From Gammaproteobacteria bacterium (GTDB lineage: Bacteria > Pseudomonadota > Gammaproteobacteria > S012-40), in assembly GCA_027021445.1 (NCBI GenBank), contig JALUUH010000235.1, positions 1 to 64,000 of the forward strand: a stretch of 64,000 nucleotides of DNA, read 5' to 3'. The first letter of the stretch is position 1. Every line of letters starts with the position of its first letter. The notes beneath the pieces are model-generated. The model was not told the origin of the DNA. It worked only from the letters and a program-made list of their open reading frames with translations, and ran no database searches. The position numbers were made by a program, and so were the translations under genes. Below, piece after piece: positions 29,432 to 39,744 of this stretch.

Positions 29432-29855
29432 ATTTTGCTTTCTCGGTTTGCAATTCCTCGCGTGTGCTCTTGATGGCGTAACGTCCGTCGCCCAGAAAGA
29501 TTTGCACAATTGCAGCCATGGTCAGAAAAAGCGGATATTCCCAGCCACCATTAGGATTGCTAAATAACCACCCACTCCCTGCGTGAGCCCAAGTAGCACC
29601 GAGTAAAACAGGAATTAATAAGGCGGCAAACCAGCGAGTTTTGAAACCGAGAATGAGTGCAATTCCTGCGACTGCTTCAATGGTAAATACGATGTATGCG
29701 AGTAATTCAGGCAAACCTATCGACGCAAAAAATGCGGCAGTCCCAGGTAAGGTGAATACGAATAACTTTAGGTATAAACTGTGTGCAATCAATACGATAC
29801 CCAATGTTACTCGCAATATTGTAGCGCCTATATCAGGCTTTAAATAATCATTCAT
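29424..29855 (-). CDS. DoxX family membrane protein
   Basis: Four TM helices; GIVLIAHSLYLKLFVFTLPGTAAFFASIGLP. Confidence 0.88.
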   Translation of the reverse strand: MNDYLKPDIGATILRVTLGIVLIAHSLYLKLFVFTLPGTAAFFASIGLPELLAYIVFTIEAVAGIALILGFKTRWFAALLIPVLLGATWAHAGSGWLFSNPNGGWEYPLFLTMAAIVQIFLGDGRYAIKSTREELQTEKAKYA

Positions 29856-29917
29856 GGCTTATCTCCTTGGTTAAGTAAGTCGCTATTATTAGCCTTGCGA
29901 TAATGCAAGTAAATTGG

Positions 29918-29933
29918 CAATATGCGCATATTG
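29918..29933. promoter_or_regulatory. Perfect 16-bp palindrome CAATATGCGCATATTG between divergent lysR and doxX; candidate LysR operator
   Basis: Palindrome read directly, located in divergent intergenic region. Confidence 0.45.
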
Positions 29934-29961
29934 ATTTTGCAATAATGCAAAGGGCGGGATT

Positions 29962-30831
29962 ATGGATTGGAATTCATTAAAAGTTTTTTTGGCGATTGTC
30001 CGGCAAGGATCTTTGGCAGGGGCAGCAAAGGACCTAGGTGTTAATCACTCAACGGTGTTCCGGCGGCTGAACAGCTTAGAGCAAGCGTTAGGAGGGCGCT
30101 TATTTGAGCGTTTCACACATGGTTATCAGCTTACTGCGACGGGTGAAGAGATATTGGATCTCGCGTGTAAAATCTCGGATGAATTTAATGAGCTTGAACG
30201 TCGAGTACTGGGCAAGGACGTGGAGCCGAGAGGTACGGTAAAACTTACTGCACCGAATAATATCGCCTACCATTTTTTACCGCGTTATTTGGCTGAATTT
30301 AGCCTGCGATATCCGGAAATACGTATAGAGTTATTGGTGAGTAATCTAGCGTTCAATATGAGTAATCGCCAAGCGGACATTGCAGTACGGGCGACGCTTA
30401 AACCACCAGAGCATTTGGTAGGTCGAAAGTTGCGTGATATCAGTTGGAGCGTGTATGGGAGTGTTGCTTATACTGAGCATTCGCCGTTACCTCTTTGCCT
30501 GGATGATTTGGCGGATCATCGCTTGATTGGTGGCAATGGCAATATGATCGATTTGCCGGCATTTAGTTGGCTGGAAAAAAACTATTCGCAACAGATTCAT
30601 GTACGCTGTGATGACTTGGTTGCCATGTCTTATTTTGCGGAAGCGGGACAAGGTTTGGCTTTTTTGCCCAATGATCAACAGCGTTCGGGTCTCAGGCGTT
30701 TGTTCACCTTTGATCCTGGTGAGCTTAGCAAGCTGTGGTTGCTCACCCATCCAGATCTTCGAAATGTCGAAAGAATCAAGTTAGTAATGCGGTTTTTAGC
30801 GCAGAATTTTGCCGAAGATAAACGACTATGA
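29962..30831 (+). CDS. LysR-family transcriptional regulator
   Basis: MDWNSLKVFLAIVRQGSLAGAAKDLGVNHSTVFRRLNSLEQALGGRLFER. Confidence 0.95.
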   Translation: MDWNSLKVFLAIVRQGSLAGAAKDLGVNHSTVFRRLNSLEQALGGRLFERFTHGYQLTATGEEILDLACKISDEFNELERRVLGKDVEPRGTVKLTAPNNIAYHFLPRYLAEFSLRYPEIRIELLVSNLAFNMSNRQADIAVRATLKPPEHLVGRKLRDISWSVYGSVAYTEHSPLPLCLDDLADHRLIGGNGNMIDLPAFSWLEKNYSQQIHVRCDDLVAMSYFAEAGQGLAFLPNDQQRSGLRRLFTFDPGELSKLWLLTHPDLRNVERIKLVMRFLAQNFAEDKRL

Positions 30832-30935
30832 GTGTTTCAGTTCATTGTCATCCCCTACCTACTGACATAATGCTGTCAGTAGGGTTCTTATATAATCCTA
30901 ATTCTATATTTTTATACACAATGGAGTGATCACCT

Positions 30936-32063
30936 GTGCCTGAGCCGTTTAAGAACCTATTTAACAAAAAACTTATCTGTGGCATGGCGAAGCATTTTGA
31001 AAAGCAGTGGCCCGCATTTAATGCAAAGCGCTTTGTGGCTGATGCATCGCGTGATTTTCACGTGCTTGAATTAAAGCAGCGTTCGCAGCAGATAACAGAT
31101 GCGATGATTAAACATCTGCCAGATGATTTTGAAAAATCCGGGGCGATTATGTTAGCTTGCTTGGGGCCGGATCTTGGTGATGATCTATCATTAGGTGCAG
31201 TGAATACTGATAACATTTCGGGTTGGGCTGTTATGCCGATGGCTGATTATGTCGGTGAACTTGGGCACGATTATTTTGATCTATCAATGACCTTGCTTAA
31301 GAGTATGACGAAGTGTTCTTCTTCCGAATTTGCGATTCGGTTTTTTTTAATAGCATCTCCTAAAAAAACATTGGCAGTATTAAAAAAATGGACGCAGGAT
31401 GATAGTCAACATGTTCGGCGTTTAGTTTCTGAAGGAACCCGGCCGCGATTACCATGGGCGATGAGATTGCCCGTGTTTATAGAAGACCCTTTACCGGTTA
31501 TAGCCTTGCTCGAGAAACTAAAAGATGATGAAAAAGAATATGTGCGACGTTCAGTTGCAAATAATCTGAATGACATTTCAAAAGATCATCCTGATCTGGT
31601 AGCAGAAATTGCGCAGCAATGGATGGTAGATGCGAGTGACCAACGCAAAAAATTAATTCGACATGCTTGCCGCACCTTGATTAAAAGCGGGCATAAAAAA
31701 GCATTACGAGTACTAGGATACGGCGCACCTAAAATTGCGGATGCGAAACTCGAGATATCAACGCCTATTGTGGAGTTTGGTAATGCCTTGCAGTTCTCGC
31801 TATCCATTCGTTCGACTTCTAATAAAAAACAAGCCTTAATGATTGATTATGTGATTCACCATCAGAAAGCAAATGGCAAAACAACAGCAAAGGTTTTTAA
31901 GTGGAAATCCATCACTTTTCCTGCTAAAAAAACACTGGTGTCAGAAAAAAACCATGTCATTAAAAAAATAACGACCCGTGTTTATTACCCAGGTGAGCAT
32001 TCAGTAGAGGTAATGGTGAATGGAGTATCTGTTGGCATGAAAAGCTTTCAATTATTGATGTAA
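30936..32063 (+). CDS. DNA alkylation repair protein, AlkD/AlkC-like HEAT-repeat
   Basis: FAIRFFL...VRRLVSEGTRPRLPWAMRLPVFIEDPLPVIALLEKLKDDEKEYVRRSVANNLNDISKDHPD. Confidence 0.88.
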   Translation: MPEPFKNLFNKKLICGMAKHFEKQWPAFNAKRFVADASRDFHVLELKQRSQQITDAMIKHLPDDFEKSGAIMLACLGPDLGDDLSLGAVNTDNISGWAVMPMADYVGELGHDYFDLSMTLLKSMTKCSSSEFAIRFFLIASPKKTLAVLKKWTQDDSQHVRRLVSEGTRPRLPWAMRLPVFIEDPLPVIALLEKLKDDEKEYVRRSVANNLNDISKDHPDLVAEIAQQWMVDASDQRKKLIRHACRTLIKSGHKKALRVLGYGAPKIADAKLEISTPIVEFGNALQFSLSIRSTSNKKQALMIDYVIHHQKANGKTTAKVFKWKSITFPAKKTLVSEKNHVIKKITTRVYYPGEHSVEVMVNGVSVGMKSFQLLM

Positions 32064-32197
32064 ATACATCGAACAGACTGAGCTATTGCGAACAAGTCTG
32101 ATTGCGTAGATTTCCCGGTCAAGCTCGTTCAATATAGCTGGAAGTTTCAACAAACGCTGGATATCTTTGATAAAGCTTATTTAGTACACAGTTTTTT

Positions 32198-32246
32198 ATT
32201 GTAATCAACAATATAACAATGCTCTGTAGCGGTTAACTGCGGAATG
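32198..32246 (+). repeat. Copy of dispersed repeat ...AATCAAYAAYATAACRA...AGCGGYYAACTGMGG
   Basis: Aligns with 333-388 over ~45 bp with scattered differences. Confidence 0.65.
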
Positions 32247-32363
32247 AAGAGCGCGATTAATTGAGCAAAATGGAGTTCCAATACTAATCTTAGTAATTAG
32301 CAGGCGATCGTATTACAATGACTCATGGTTGGGTTTTTTTAATTGCTGGTTCAATAGGTTATT

Positions 32364-32392
32364 TAGGAGTCTGTTCTCAGACAGCCTCCTAG
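32364..32392. repeat. Copy of dispersed palindromic CTAGGAGGCTGTTCTCAGACAGCCTCCTAG repeat
   Basis: TAGGAGTCTGTTCTCAGACAGCCTCCTAG. Confidence 0.75.
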
Positions 32393-32468
32393 TAAGTATA
32401 TCTTAATCAAGATGATTATATTTTGTAATGGGCAAAATACCTCATTACGCTACTTCAGGAGAAAATCA

Positions 32469-33041
32469 ATGAATAAATTGGGATTAGGAATAGCAAGCGT
32501 GTCACTTGCTATCATACTAGTGGGTTGTGGTAGCAAAGGTGTTCAAGAATGTGTGTTTCCAGATTCGCCGGACGTTGAAGCACCAGGGTGGGTGTGTGAT
32601 TTCCCCGTGGATGGAGTAGAAGTGTCTGCTACCGGCTCTGCTGGATTTTCGGGCGCTGGTCATGATTTTATGAAGCAAATGGCGGCAACCTCGGCGCGTG
32701 TGCAATTAGCACAACGTATGCGGGTACAAGTTCAAAACATGATAAAGCAGTTCGCCGGAATCACCGGTGCGGCAGATGCTGAAACTGTTGATTTGGTTAA
32801 CGCTTCCGTGACTAAACAGATTACCGATGAAAGTTTGGTTGGAACGAAAATATTTCGAAGTTATTCAAACCCTACTACACGCGCACTTTATGTTCTTGTT
32901 GGTTTCGATGAAACCGGGCTAGAAGCAATGACTAAGGCGGCCTTAAAGACCAGTATGAACAATGAAAAAGCGTTGTGGCAAAAGTTCCAGGCGAAACAAG
33001 GGCAGGATGAGTTAGCCGCAGATATTGCAAAAATGCGCTAG
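32469..33041 (+). CDS. LPP20-like lipoprotein
   Basis: Lipobox MNKLGLGIASVSLAIILVGCGSKG; ATGSAGFSGAGHDFMKQMAATSARVQLAQRM. Confidence 0.7.
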   Translation: MNKLGLGIASVSLAIILVGCGSKGVQECVFPDSPDVEAPGWVCDFPVDGVEVSATGSAGFSGAGHDFMKQMAATSARVQLAQRMRVQVQNMIKQFAGITGAADAETVDLVNASVTKQITDESLVGTKIFRSYSNPTTRALYVLVGFDETGLEAMTKAALKTSMNNEKALWQKFQAKQGQDELAADIAKMR

Positions 33042-33105
33042 GAGCCTGTCCTAGAAGGCAAGCTCTGGAATGAGACTTATTTTCGGACACCGCCGTATAT
33101 AATGC

Positions 33106-33136
33106 AAAAAGGTCTCTCAATCGAGAGACCTTTTTT
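33106..33136. terminator. Bidirectional rho-independent terminator between convergent lipoprotein and flagellin genes
   Basis: AAAAAGGTCTCTC-AATC-GAGAGACCTTTTTT, perfect 8-bp stem with A/T tracts both sides. Confidence 0.92.
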
Positions 33137-33168
33137 GTACGAGAATATTTTATCTCTCTATACGATTC

Positions 33169-34614
33169 TTATTTTTTCCCCAACAAGCCTAAAGCTATCT
33201 GTGGCGTTATATTAGCTTGTCCAAGCATGGCAATTCCTGCTTTTTGCAAGATCGTTGCACGAATGAGTTCGGCCGATTCTTTTGCATAGTCAGTGTCTTC
33301 AATACGGCTGCGAGCGGCTGATAGATTAACGGAATAATTTTCCGTACTGCGCACAGTTGATTCAAATTTGTTTTGTAATGCACCGAACTCGGCACGTTGC
33401 ATCGCTACTCTAGAGATTGCTGCGTCAATGACTGACAGTGCTTGGTTCGCCTGGTCTACGCCACTAATATCGATATTTGCAACTTCCAATAATTGCGCTG
33501 ATTCAGAAGCATTTGCGGTTACAGCTCCAGCCGTGCTAGCGGTGGTGAATGATTTGTCTGAGCGAAAGGAAACCTGGCCAGTGGCTATCGTTGTATCTGC
33601 CGTAGTGTCAGCGGTTAGTGTTTGGCTGCTTGCGCCCGAGCTTACGGTTACATCACCGGCGTTTGCATTTGTGGTGTCACTGACGGTGATGCTTTCACCT
33701 TCATAATTGGTGAGCGTGATGCCGGATCCGTCATCATTAACGGCAGCAATGACGCCGGTTGAACCGCTTTTTTCATTAACAGCGCTGACGGCCTGCGAGA
33801 GTGATTCTACGCCAGTTGTGCTATCGATTGAAAAGTTGACGGTTTCTGTTGTTCCATTATCAGCTGATATATTGAGCTGATAATTCCCAGCCGTATTAAA
33901 GCTAAGTGAAGTTTCTGTTATTGCTGAAGCTTCTACCCCCGTTTGTTCAGCGGCTTGATTCACTGACTCCGCAATTGCTTTAGCAGAATCACCGGCGGCA
34001 TAATTGACACTTACTGATCCGCTAGCACCGGTAATGTCGATGCTACCACCCACGGCGATGCGGTCTGTTGCGGCGACCGAGCTTGCTTCTCCAGAGAGCT
34101 GAAAATCGCCATATTGATCGGTGTTAAAGTTTGCGGTAGTTGCGACGATGGTGTCATTAGCATTTGCACCGACTTGAAAGAGCGCTGTTCCGAAGCTTCC
34201 ATCTAGTAATTTTTGACTATTGAATTCTGTTGATGATGCAACACGATTTAGTTCGGAGCTTAGTTGTGCGGCTTCTTGTTGTAAAGCTCTACGGTCAGAT
34301 GGGGAATTAGTTCCGTTAATTGATTGCACGGCGAGTTCGCGTACACGTTGCAGCATACCGCTGGCTTCTTGCAGAGCGCCTTCGGCGGTTTGCGCGAGTG
34401 AGATGCCATCATTGGTATTGCGAATAGCGACATTGTTACCGAGTATTTGGGTTGCCATACGTGCCACGATGGCGAGTCCTGCGGCATCGTCTTTTGCGCT
34501 ATTAATTCGTTTTCCTGATGACATTCGCTCTAACGGTGTTTTTAGATTATCACCTATGCGGTTTAGGTTTTTTTGCGCATTCATAGAGGGGATGTTTGAA
34601 TTGATTTTAATCAT
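33169..34614 (-). CDS. fliC: Flagellin
   Basis: N-term [19 protein letters not shown]...[24 protein letters not shown]-term [35 protein letters not shown]. Confidence 0.95.
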   Translation of the reverse strand: MIKINSNIPSMNAQKNLNRIGDNLKTPLERMSSGKRINSAKDDAAGLAIVARMATQILGNNVAIRNTNDGISLAQTAEGALQEASGMLQRVRELAVQSINGTNSPSDRRALQQEAAQLSSELNRVASSTEFNSQKLLDGSFGTALFQVGANANDTIVATTANFNTDQYGDFQLSGEASSVAATDRIAVGGSIDITGASGSVSVNYAAGDSAKAIAESVNQAAEQTGVEASAITETSLSFNTAGNYQLNISADNGTTETVNFSIDSTTGVESLSQAVSAVNEKSGSTGVIAAVNDDGSGITLTNYEGESITVSDTTNANAGDVTVSSGASSQTLTADTTADTTIATGQVSFRSDKSFTTASTAGAVTANASESAQLLEVANIDISGVDQANQALSVIDAAISRVAMQRAEFGALQNKFESTVRSTENYSVNLSAARSRIEDTDYAKESAELIRATILQKAGIAMLGQANITPQIALGLLGKK

Positions 34615-34810
34615 GCCTAATACCTTTGGGATTGCTTAGGAGCGAAAGTCTCGTCCATGAACTCAGTCAGTCTTGTTTAGGCTTTCGGATAATGAGAGGT
34701 TTGTATGAGTGCAAATACTTGAGTTTGTGAACAGGCGCACATTCAGGCAGTAATTAAAGGGTAAAAAATACAATAGCTTACAATGTAGGTTGTTGTTTTA
34801 TATCAGCTGT

Positions 34811-34917
34811 TCCCGCTAAGCGTGGAATAGGTCACTGTTTTGCCGTAACTAGTGCCAGGAATGGCCCATGGAACGGCAAAACAGTGACCCATTCCTTCGT
34901 AAATCTAGTTAGCGGGA
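34811..34917. repeat. Long nested inverted repeat (~107 bp)
   Basis: Inner arms GGAATAGGTCACTGTTTTGCCGT 34824-34846 / ACGGCAAAACAGTGACCCATTCC 34873-34895; outer arms TCCCGCTAA 34811-34819 / TTAGCGGGA 34909-34917. Confidence 0.85.
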
Positions 34918-34936
34918 GTTCCTGATTTTATATGTT

Positions 34937-35968
34937 TTAATGGCTGGCGAAGCCGATCAATGTGTCAATTAGCTGATCATCCAGTAGCTTTCCAGATTTG
35001 TTAATGAGGCGTGATCTGGCGCTCTGTTCTTCTCTAGCAGATTGCTTTATTTTCCACTCATGCGAGCCTTTTACGCTGTTATCCGATGAATTAACCAGGC
35101 TGATTGCTAACAATGCTCGTATCCAAATCCAGCCGTCTTTGGTAAATGGTTTATTGTCTCTTAGGGATACTTTGAGTATGAAGTCTGAAGCTTCGCCAAT
35201 ATCCGCAAGAAACCCGGCTTCTCCTAATACGCCGCTGGCATATTCCATAAGTTTTTCAGATTCGGTACCTGTACTACTTACTGATATTTTAATTGAGCGT
35301 TGCAGCTTATTTAATTGCGCATCAATATCGCTGGCTCCAACAGAGGAGGCGATTCCTTTTCCAGTCCGATTTACTACCCGTAAATACTCATTGAGTTCGG
35401 ATCTGCTACGAGCATGTTTTTTCGCTTTTAGCAGTAAGCCGAGGGCGTGAAAGGCATCTTGGCTATTCGTGGCAGAATCAATAAGACTCATGATTTGGTG
35501 GTTTTTTTCGTTGATATCACCGCGTAAATATTTTTCTGCAATTTTTCTATCTAAGGTGGCAAGAGAATAATATTCTTTTGATATGGGATCTTGCCAGCTT
35601 TTTTCGATATTAATGCCTTGCAGTTTGACTTGGCTACGTGTGCGAATTTGCCTATCTGTTGTCGATGAAATATTTTCTGATGAACCCGAGCTGTTTTTAC
35701 GTTGCTCAACTTCAAGCCTGGTTGTTAAGTTCGAGCTAATTGAAACCTTGATGGATTTTCCAAGATCTGATCTTGCCGCATTGGATGCTTTGTCTAGCGT
35801 CGAACCTTGTCCAACGCCTAGGAGGTAAAAATCTCTTGGAAACTGTGAGCTTTCACCATTAATCCAGGCCGGGCGTTTTGAATTTTCACCGGTACTCGCG
35901 CATCCAACAAGCCAAGAAAAAACAACTAAAATAGTCAGCAAAAAAGCAAAATGTTCGGTTGTTTTCAT
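34937..35968 (-). CDS. LPP20-family lipoprotein
   Basis: Lipobox LTILVVFSWLVGCAST; RPAWINGESSQFPRDFYLLGVGQGSTLDKASNAARSDLGKSI. Confidence 0.75.
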   Translation of the reverse strand: MKTTEHFAFLLTILVVFSWLVGCASTGENSKRPAWINGESSQFPRDFYLLGVGQGSTLDKASNAARSDLGKSIKVSISSNLTTRLEVEQRKNSSGSSENISSTTDRQIRTRSQVKLQGINIEKSWQDPISKEYYSLATLDRKIAEKYLRGDINEKNHQIMSLIDSATNSQDAFHALGLLLKAKKHARSRSELNEYLRVVNRTGKGIASSVGASDIDAQLNKLQRSIKISVSSTGTESEKLMEYASGVLGEAGFLADIGEASDFILKVSLRDNKPFTKDGWIWIRALLAISLVNSSDNSVKGSHEWKIKQSAREEQSARSRLINKSGKLLDDQLIDTLIGFASH

Positions 35969-36022
35969 TTTTAGTATTTCCTTTTTACGATGGCCTTTCC
36001 AGGAGTGTATTTATTTTTAATG

Positions 36023-37297
36023 CTATCGACTAGCAGCAACCCAGTGGTAAGTTTTATAGGTTTTTTGGCGTTTTTTAACACGAACATTTTCATAGCTTTG
36101 AGTTGCGATGACGTCGTTATCGCTATTTAATAGTTCTACGCTAACATCATAAGTTCCGGCATCAATGGGTATCCTCGCTAAGTGAATATTTTGCGGCAAG
36201 GTTACCCAGCTTCTGGTGTCGGCGCGTTCGGAAACAAAGCCGAAAATATTTACAATCAAACCCATGATTGGATTTGCATCGCCCACCTTACCAGCCGTTT
36301 TATCTTTAATAACAGCGCGTGCAACGGCTCTAGCGGTTATCAGCGGTAGTTGTTTATCCAACATATAATTCGCAATTTTTTCAAGGTCTTCAGTGATTTC
36401 ACCTGAAAAATTTTTGCCATCTATTGTGACTCTAATTTGGCTAACATATGTGGGTTTATTTTGGTATAAGGGCACGGATATTCTTATTAATCGCCCGGTT
36501 TGCGGGGACTGGGCATTAATCGCATGTTCGCTTTTTATCGGAACGAGATTGTTGTTAACAATTATAACGAGTTCACCCTTTTGATTGAGTTGCTTGCTGT
36601 TGGCAAAGGAAACTTTTTGGAAGCTTTCTTGATATTGATCATGTTCATTATCAAAGCCTAGCGCATCTGTTAATCGTAACAAATCAGCTTTTAATGCATT
36701 TGGTTCGGATACGGCGACATCACTATTTTTTATATAACTGTCGTGTGATTTTCGATAAAAGACGAGTGCGGAATCTTCTTCGTCTAAATCCTCGAATATC
36801 ATTCCAGTCAAATATCTTGAAAATGAGTCGGCAGCATAATCATCCTCGGGTAATTGTTGCATGAGTTCGTCAATCTGCAAGGCTTCAATTCTCGCCCCGT
36901 CAACATCATTCAGTTCTAGGTAATTGAGGGCTTTATAGATATGCAACATGACTCTTTCATAGCTTTCGCCTACATAGCTTCGTAGGCTGTCATTGACAAC
37001 GAGTGCGCTTGCTTGTTCACTAACGCTAATGGCTTCAACACGTAATATTTCAGCTTTTGCGGCTTCAAATACATTATTGCTGGCCTCAAATTCCCCTTTC
37101 ATTCGGAGCACCATGGCTTTGTTCATCATATAAAGGACTAAGTCACGTTCTTCACCCTTATTTTTTTCTATGAGTTCAAGTGCGCCATCGTATTCACCCT
37201 TTGCAAGCTTAGCTTCTATAGGTTTAAAAGAGTCCGAGTAGGTGGCGCATCCACTAATAACTATTGTGAGTAAGATTGAAAAAAATAAACGTTGCAT
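36023..37297 (-). CDS. COG3014-like tetratricopeptide lipoprotein
   Basis: Lipobox LLTIVISGCATYSDSF; helical repeat region; adjacent to LpoB-like gene. Confidence 0.7.
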   Translation of the reverse strand: MQRLFFSILLTIVISGCATYSDSFKPIEAKLAKGEYDGALELIEKNKGEERDLVLYMMNKAMVLRMKGEFEASNNVFEAAKAEILRVEAISVSEQASALVVNDSLRSYVGESYERVMLHIYKALNYLELNDVDGARIEALQIDELMQQLPEDDYAADSFSRYLTGMIFEDLDEEDSALVFYRKSHDSYIKNSDVAVSEPNALKADLLRLTDALGFDNEHDQYQESFQKVSFANSKQLNQKGELVIIVNNNLVPIKSEHAINAQSPQTGRLIRISVPLYQNKPTYVSQIRVTIDGKNFSGEITEDLEKIANYMLDKQLPLITARAVARAVIKDKTAGKVGDANPIMGLIVNIFGFVSERADTRSWVTLPQNIHLARIPIDAGTYDVSVELLNSDNDVIATQSYENVRVKKRQKTYKTYHWVAASR

Positions 37298-37371
37298 GCC
37301 AAAGTCCTTTATTTATTGTTTTTAAGTAATAGCTCTACCATTTCGTTTTTGGTTAATTGAGCAAAAAATTT

Positions 37372-37974
37372 CTATCTTCTCGCGCTCGCTTTGGTTACGA
37401 ATTTTTTAATTTTCTTTTGGCCTTGCCAAACTTTTCGATTATTGGCGAGATTGATTAAATTAAGGTCAACTTGATAGAAGCGTATTTGTTGTTTTCCGTC
37501 AGTATCGAGAATGGTGCTAAAAGTCCCTTTCAGCATGAAATCCGCACCCATTTCCTCACCCATTTCTTTGCGGCTATTTTCAGAAGCATTAATATCCATA
37601 TCTTTGCGTTCTTCTCGGATTTCATTGCGTTCGTCACGCGAAGCAACAAAATCAACCACACCGGAGTTTATTAATTCACCTTCAATATCATTAACGAAAG
37701 TTGCGACATTGATATGCTCATGGCTTTTGTTTCGAACTTTGCCGATAATAACAGCAGGTGGGCGGCCCATTTTAGTTTCAAATCGAGTTAACCAAGGACG
37801 GTTTAAAACGTCTCTCACCATTTCTTCAGATACCAGGCGAGAATCTGTGTCATTCCATTTTCCGCTGAGGTCTTTAACTTCATCAGCCCCCATTCGTTCA
37901 ACTTTTCCGGCACAACCAAAGATGAGGAAAATGGACAGGGTGAGCAAAATTATTTTAGAATGAGTCTTAATCAT
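37372..37974 (-). CDS. Penicillin-binding protein activator LpoB-like lipoprotein
   Basis: LSGKWNDTDSRLVSEEMVRDVL, VIIGKVRNKSHEHIN, GADFMLKGTFSTI. Confidence 0.8.
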   Translation of the reverse strand: MIKTHSKIILLTLSIFLIFGCAGKVERMGADEVKDLSGKWNDTDSRLVSEEMVRDVLNRPWLTRFETKMGRPPAVIIGKVRNKSHEHINVATFVNDIEGELINSGVVDFVASRDERNEIREERKDMDINASENSRKEMGEEMGADFMLKGTFSTILDTDGKQQIRFYQVDLNLINLANNRKVWQGQKKIKKFVTKASARR

Positions 37975-38224
37975 GAGTGTACTCCAGTTTGTTCTTAGAT
38001 AAAGGCGTGATAGATATTAAAGCGGACATCAGGTCACGGAATAAAAAATGTATTGTGTACATGTAAACTAGAAAAGTCCATACAGAATCAGCATATTGTA
38101 GCTAGTTGATGGCAAGTGGTCGAAATATTTGTCCGCAAGTTCTAGCGTATTAGTTTGCATTTGTTGTAAGGCTGTAGTGCTTGGAGAAAATAAGTGGCGG
38201 GGTTTTGATGATGACCGACTGTAG

Positions 38225-38896
38225 ATGATAGATGCAAAGAATTTGAATATATTTTTTATTTCAGCAGATCAAAATGAGGCCTGGGAGTGGTGTGTGTGGC
38301 AGCCTTGTTTTGAGTGGAAAGGGTGGCAAGCAATAATTCTGCGTCAACAAGTGGAATCTACGGCTTCTTTGTCCGAGGTCGTGGATGATTATCGTCAACA
38401 GATTTTAGCGCATGTCGCAAAGTCTAATAAGGTCAATAATATTGTTGTAGGAAAAGGCTTTGGTGCCCTGGTCGCGCTTTCCCTTTCATTAAAAGAAGAG
38501 CTTCACTCCATCGTATTAATTGATTTTTTCGCAGAGCCGAAATTTATCGATTATTTTGTAGAATATGCGGCTGAGTTTATGGTGCAAGATAATCGTTATT
38601 TTAATAAGTACTTGTTAGAGCATGGCGATAAAGTATATTCTTCTGGTCTATATTCTAACAAAAAGCTAGAGGTATTTATTAAAGATAAAGTTATTCCCAA
38701 GTCGCAGCAATCTGCTCTATTTGTTTCTAGTTTAGATGATCTTGATACATCGGCTGATAGTAGTGAGTTTCTCGCCTCCATTATGACGGCAACATTTTTG
38801 AATTATAGTTATATCAATGCAACTGAATTGCTGCTTGGTAATGATGCAAAAGATTGTGCGACTCATATCAATGAGTGGATTGTTAGCTTGAAATAA
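38225..38896 (+). CDS. Alpha/beta-hydrolase-like protein (DUF3530-type)
   Basis: VVGKGFGALVALSLSL at nucleophile-elbow position. Confidence 0.55.
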   Translation: MIDAKNLNIFFISADQNEAWEWCVWQPCFEWKGWQAIILRQQVESTASLSEVVDDYRQQILAHVAKSNKVNNIVVGKGFGALVALSLSLKEELHSIVLIDFFAEPKFIDYFVEYAAEFMVQDNRYFNKYLLEHGDKVYSSGLYSNKKLEVFIKDKVIPKSQQSALFVSSLDDLDTSADSSEFLASIMTATFLNYSYINATELLLGNDAKDCATHINEWIVSLK

Positions 38897-38983
38897 TAAC
38901 GTAATGTAGCAAATGGGGGGGCAGCGGGGAATACTGGCCAATAACAGTTTCATACCATCAGCTCGTTTAGGAATGGGCGCTCA

Positions 38984-39706
38984 TTAGCTAAACCCCGTTA
39001 GGCTAACGGCTAAGCCGATGAGTCCACCAAAAACACCGCCCCATACGACGAGCCATCCTAGGTGTTCTTTGATCAGTGTTTGAATAATTTCTTTAACCAG
39101 CTGGGGCGTTAATTCATTGAGTCGCTGGTCAACAATGGTTTCGATTTTGGCTTTTATATCGACACTTAATTGCTCACTGTCGATGCTTGATGCAAGTGCT
39201 TTTTGAAATTTGTCCTTATGAACCATTTCATTGAGTGCTTCCTTGATTTTGCCAATAAAAGGGATTTTTAAGTTATCTAGCGCATTTCTGCCGCCAAGCA
39301 TGTCTAACATATCGCCAAACGAAGATTCCATTATGGCATCAACTAAGCGCTGAAAAAGTGTCTCGTAATTCAACTCGTCAATGAGTCGACCTGGTTTAAG
39401 CCATTTATGCACTGATTTTTCTTCTTCGCTAATGAAGCGTTTGAGATTTTCTTCTTGAAAAAATTGATCCATTATTAAATGCTTAATTGAGCTTTTAAAT
39501 TCTTCAAATCTGTTAGGGATGACACCTGAGCCATATAAGAGTGGGACTTTTTCAAACAGCATGTGAATCGCTAGCCAGTTTGTTAGCGCTCCAGATAGCG
39601 CGAATAATCCGATTGAAAGTAAGTGATCTTGGTAAATATTGAGAAATATACCGCCAAGGATGAAAAGCACAGCAATCGCATTGGTGATTAACGCTTTATC
39701 TAACAT
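38984..39706 (-). CDS. DUF445 family membrane protein
   Basis: ALSGALTNWLAIHMLFEKVPLLYGSGVIPNRFEEFK; C-terminal GGVFGGLIGLAVSL. Confidence 0.85.
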   Translation of the reverse strand: MLDKALITNAIAVLFILGGIFLNIYQDHLLSIGLFALSGALTNWLAIHMLFEKVPLLYGSGVIPNRFEEFKSSIKHLIMDQFFQEENLKRFISEEEKSVHKWLKPGRLIDELNYETLFQRLVDAIMESSFGDMLDMLGGRNALDNLKIPFIGKIKEALNEMVHKDKFQKALASSIDSEQLSVDIKAKIETIVDQRLNELTPQLVKEIIQTLIKEHLGWLVVWGGVFGGLIGLAVSLTGFS

Positions 39707-39744
39707 GAAGAAGCCTATATGAATTTTAGTGGGGCGTATTTTAC

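Noticed and set aside
33368-34639. Plus-strand ORFs of 112 and 139 aa
   Set aside because: Antisense to flagellin; composition is typical of shadow ORFs.
34811-34917. Flagellar phase-variation invertible promoter
   Set aside because: No nearby recombinase and only a 26-nt loop between inner arms, too small to hold a promoter switch.
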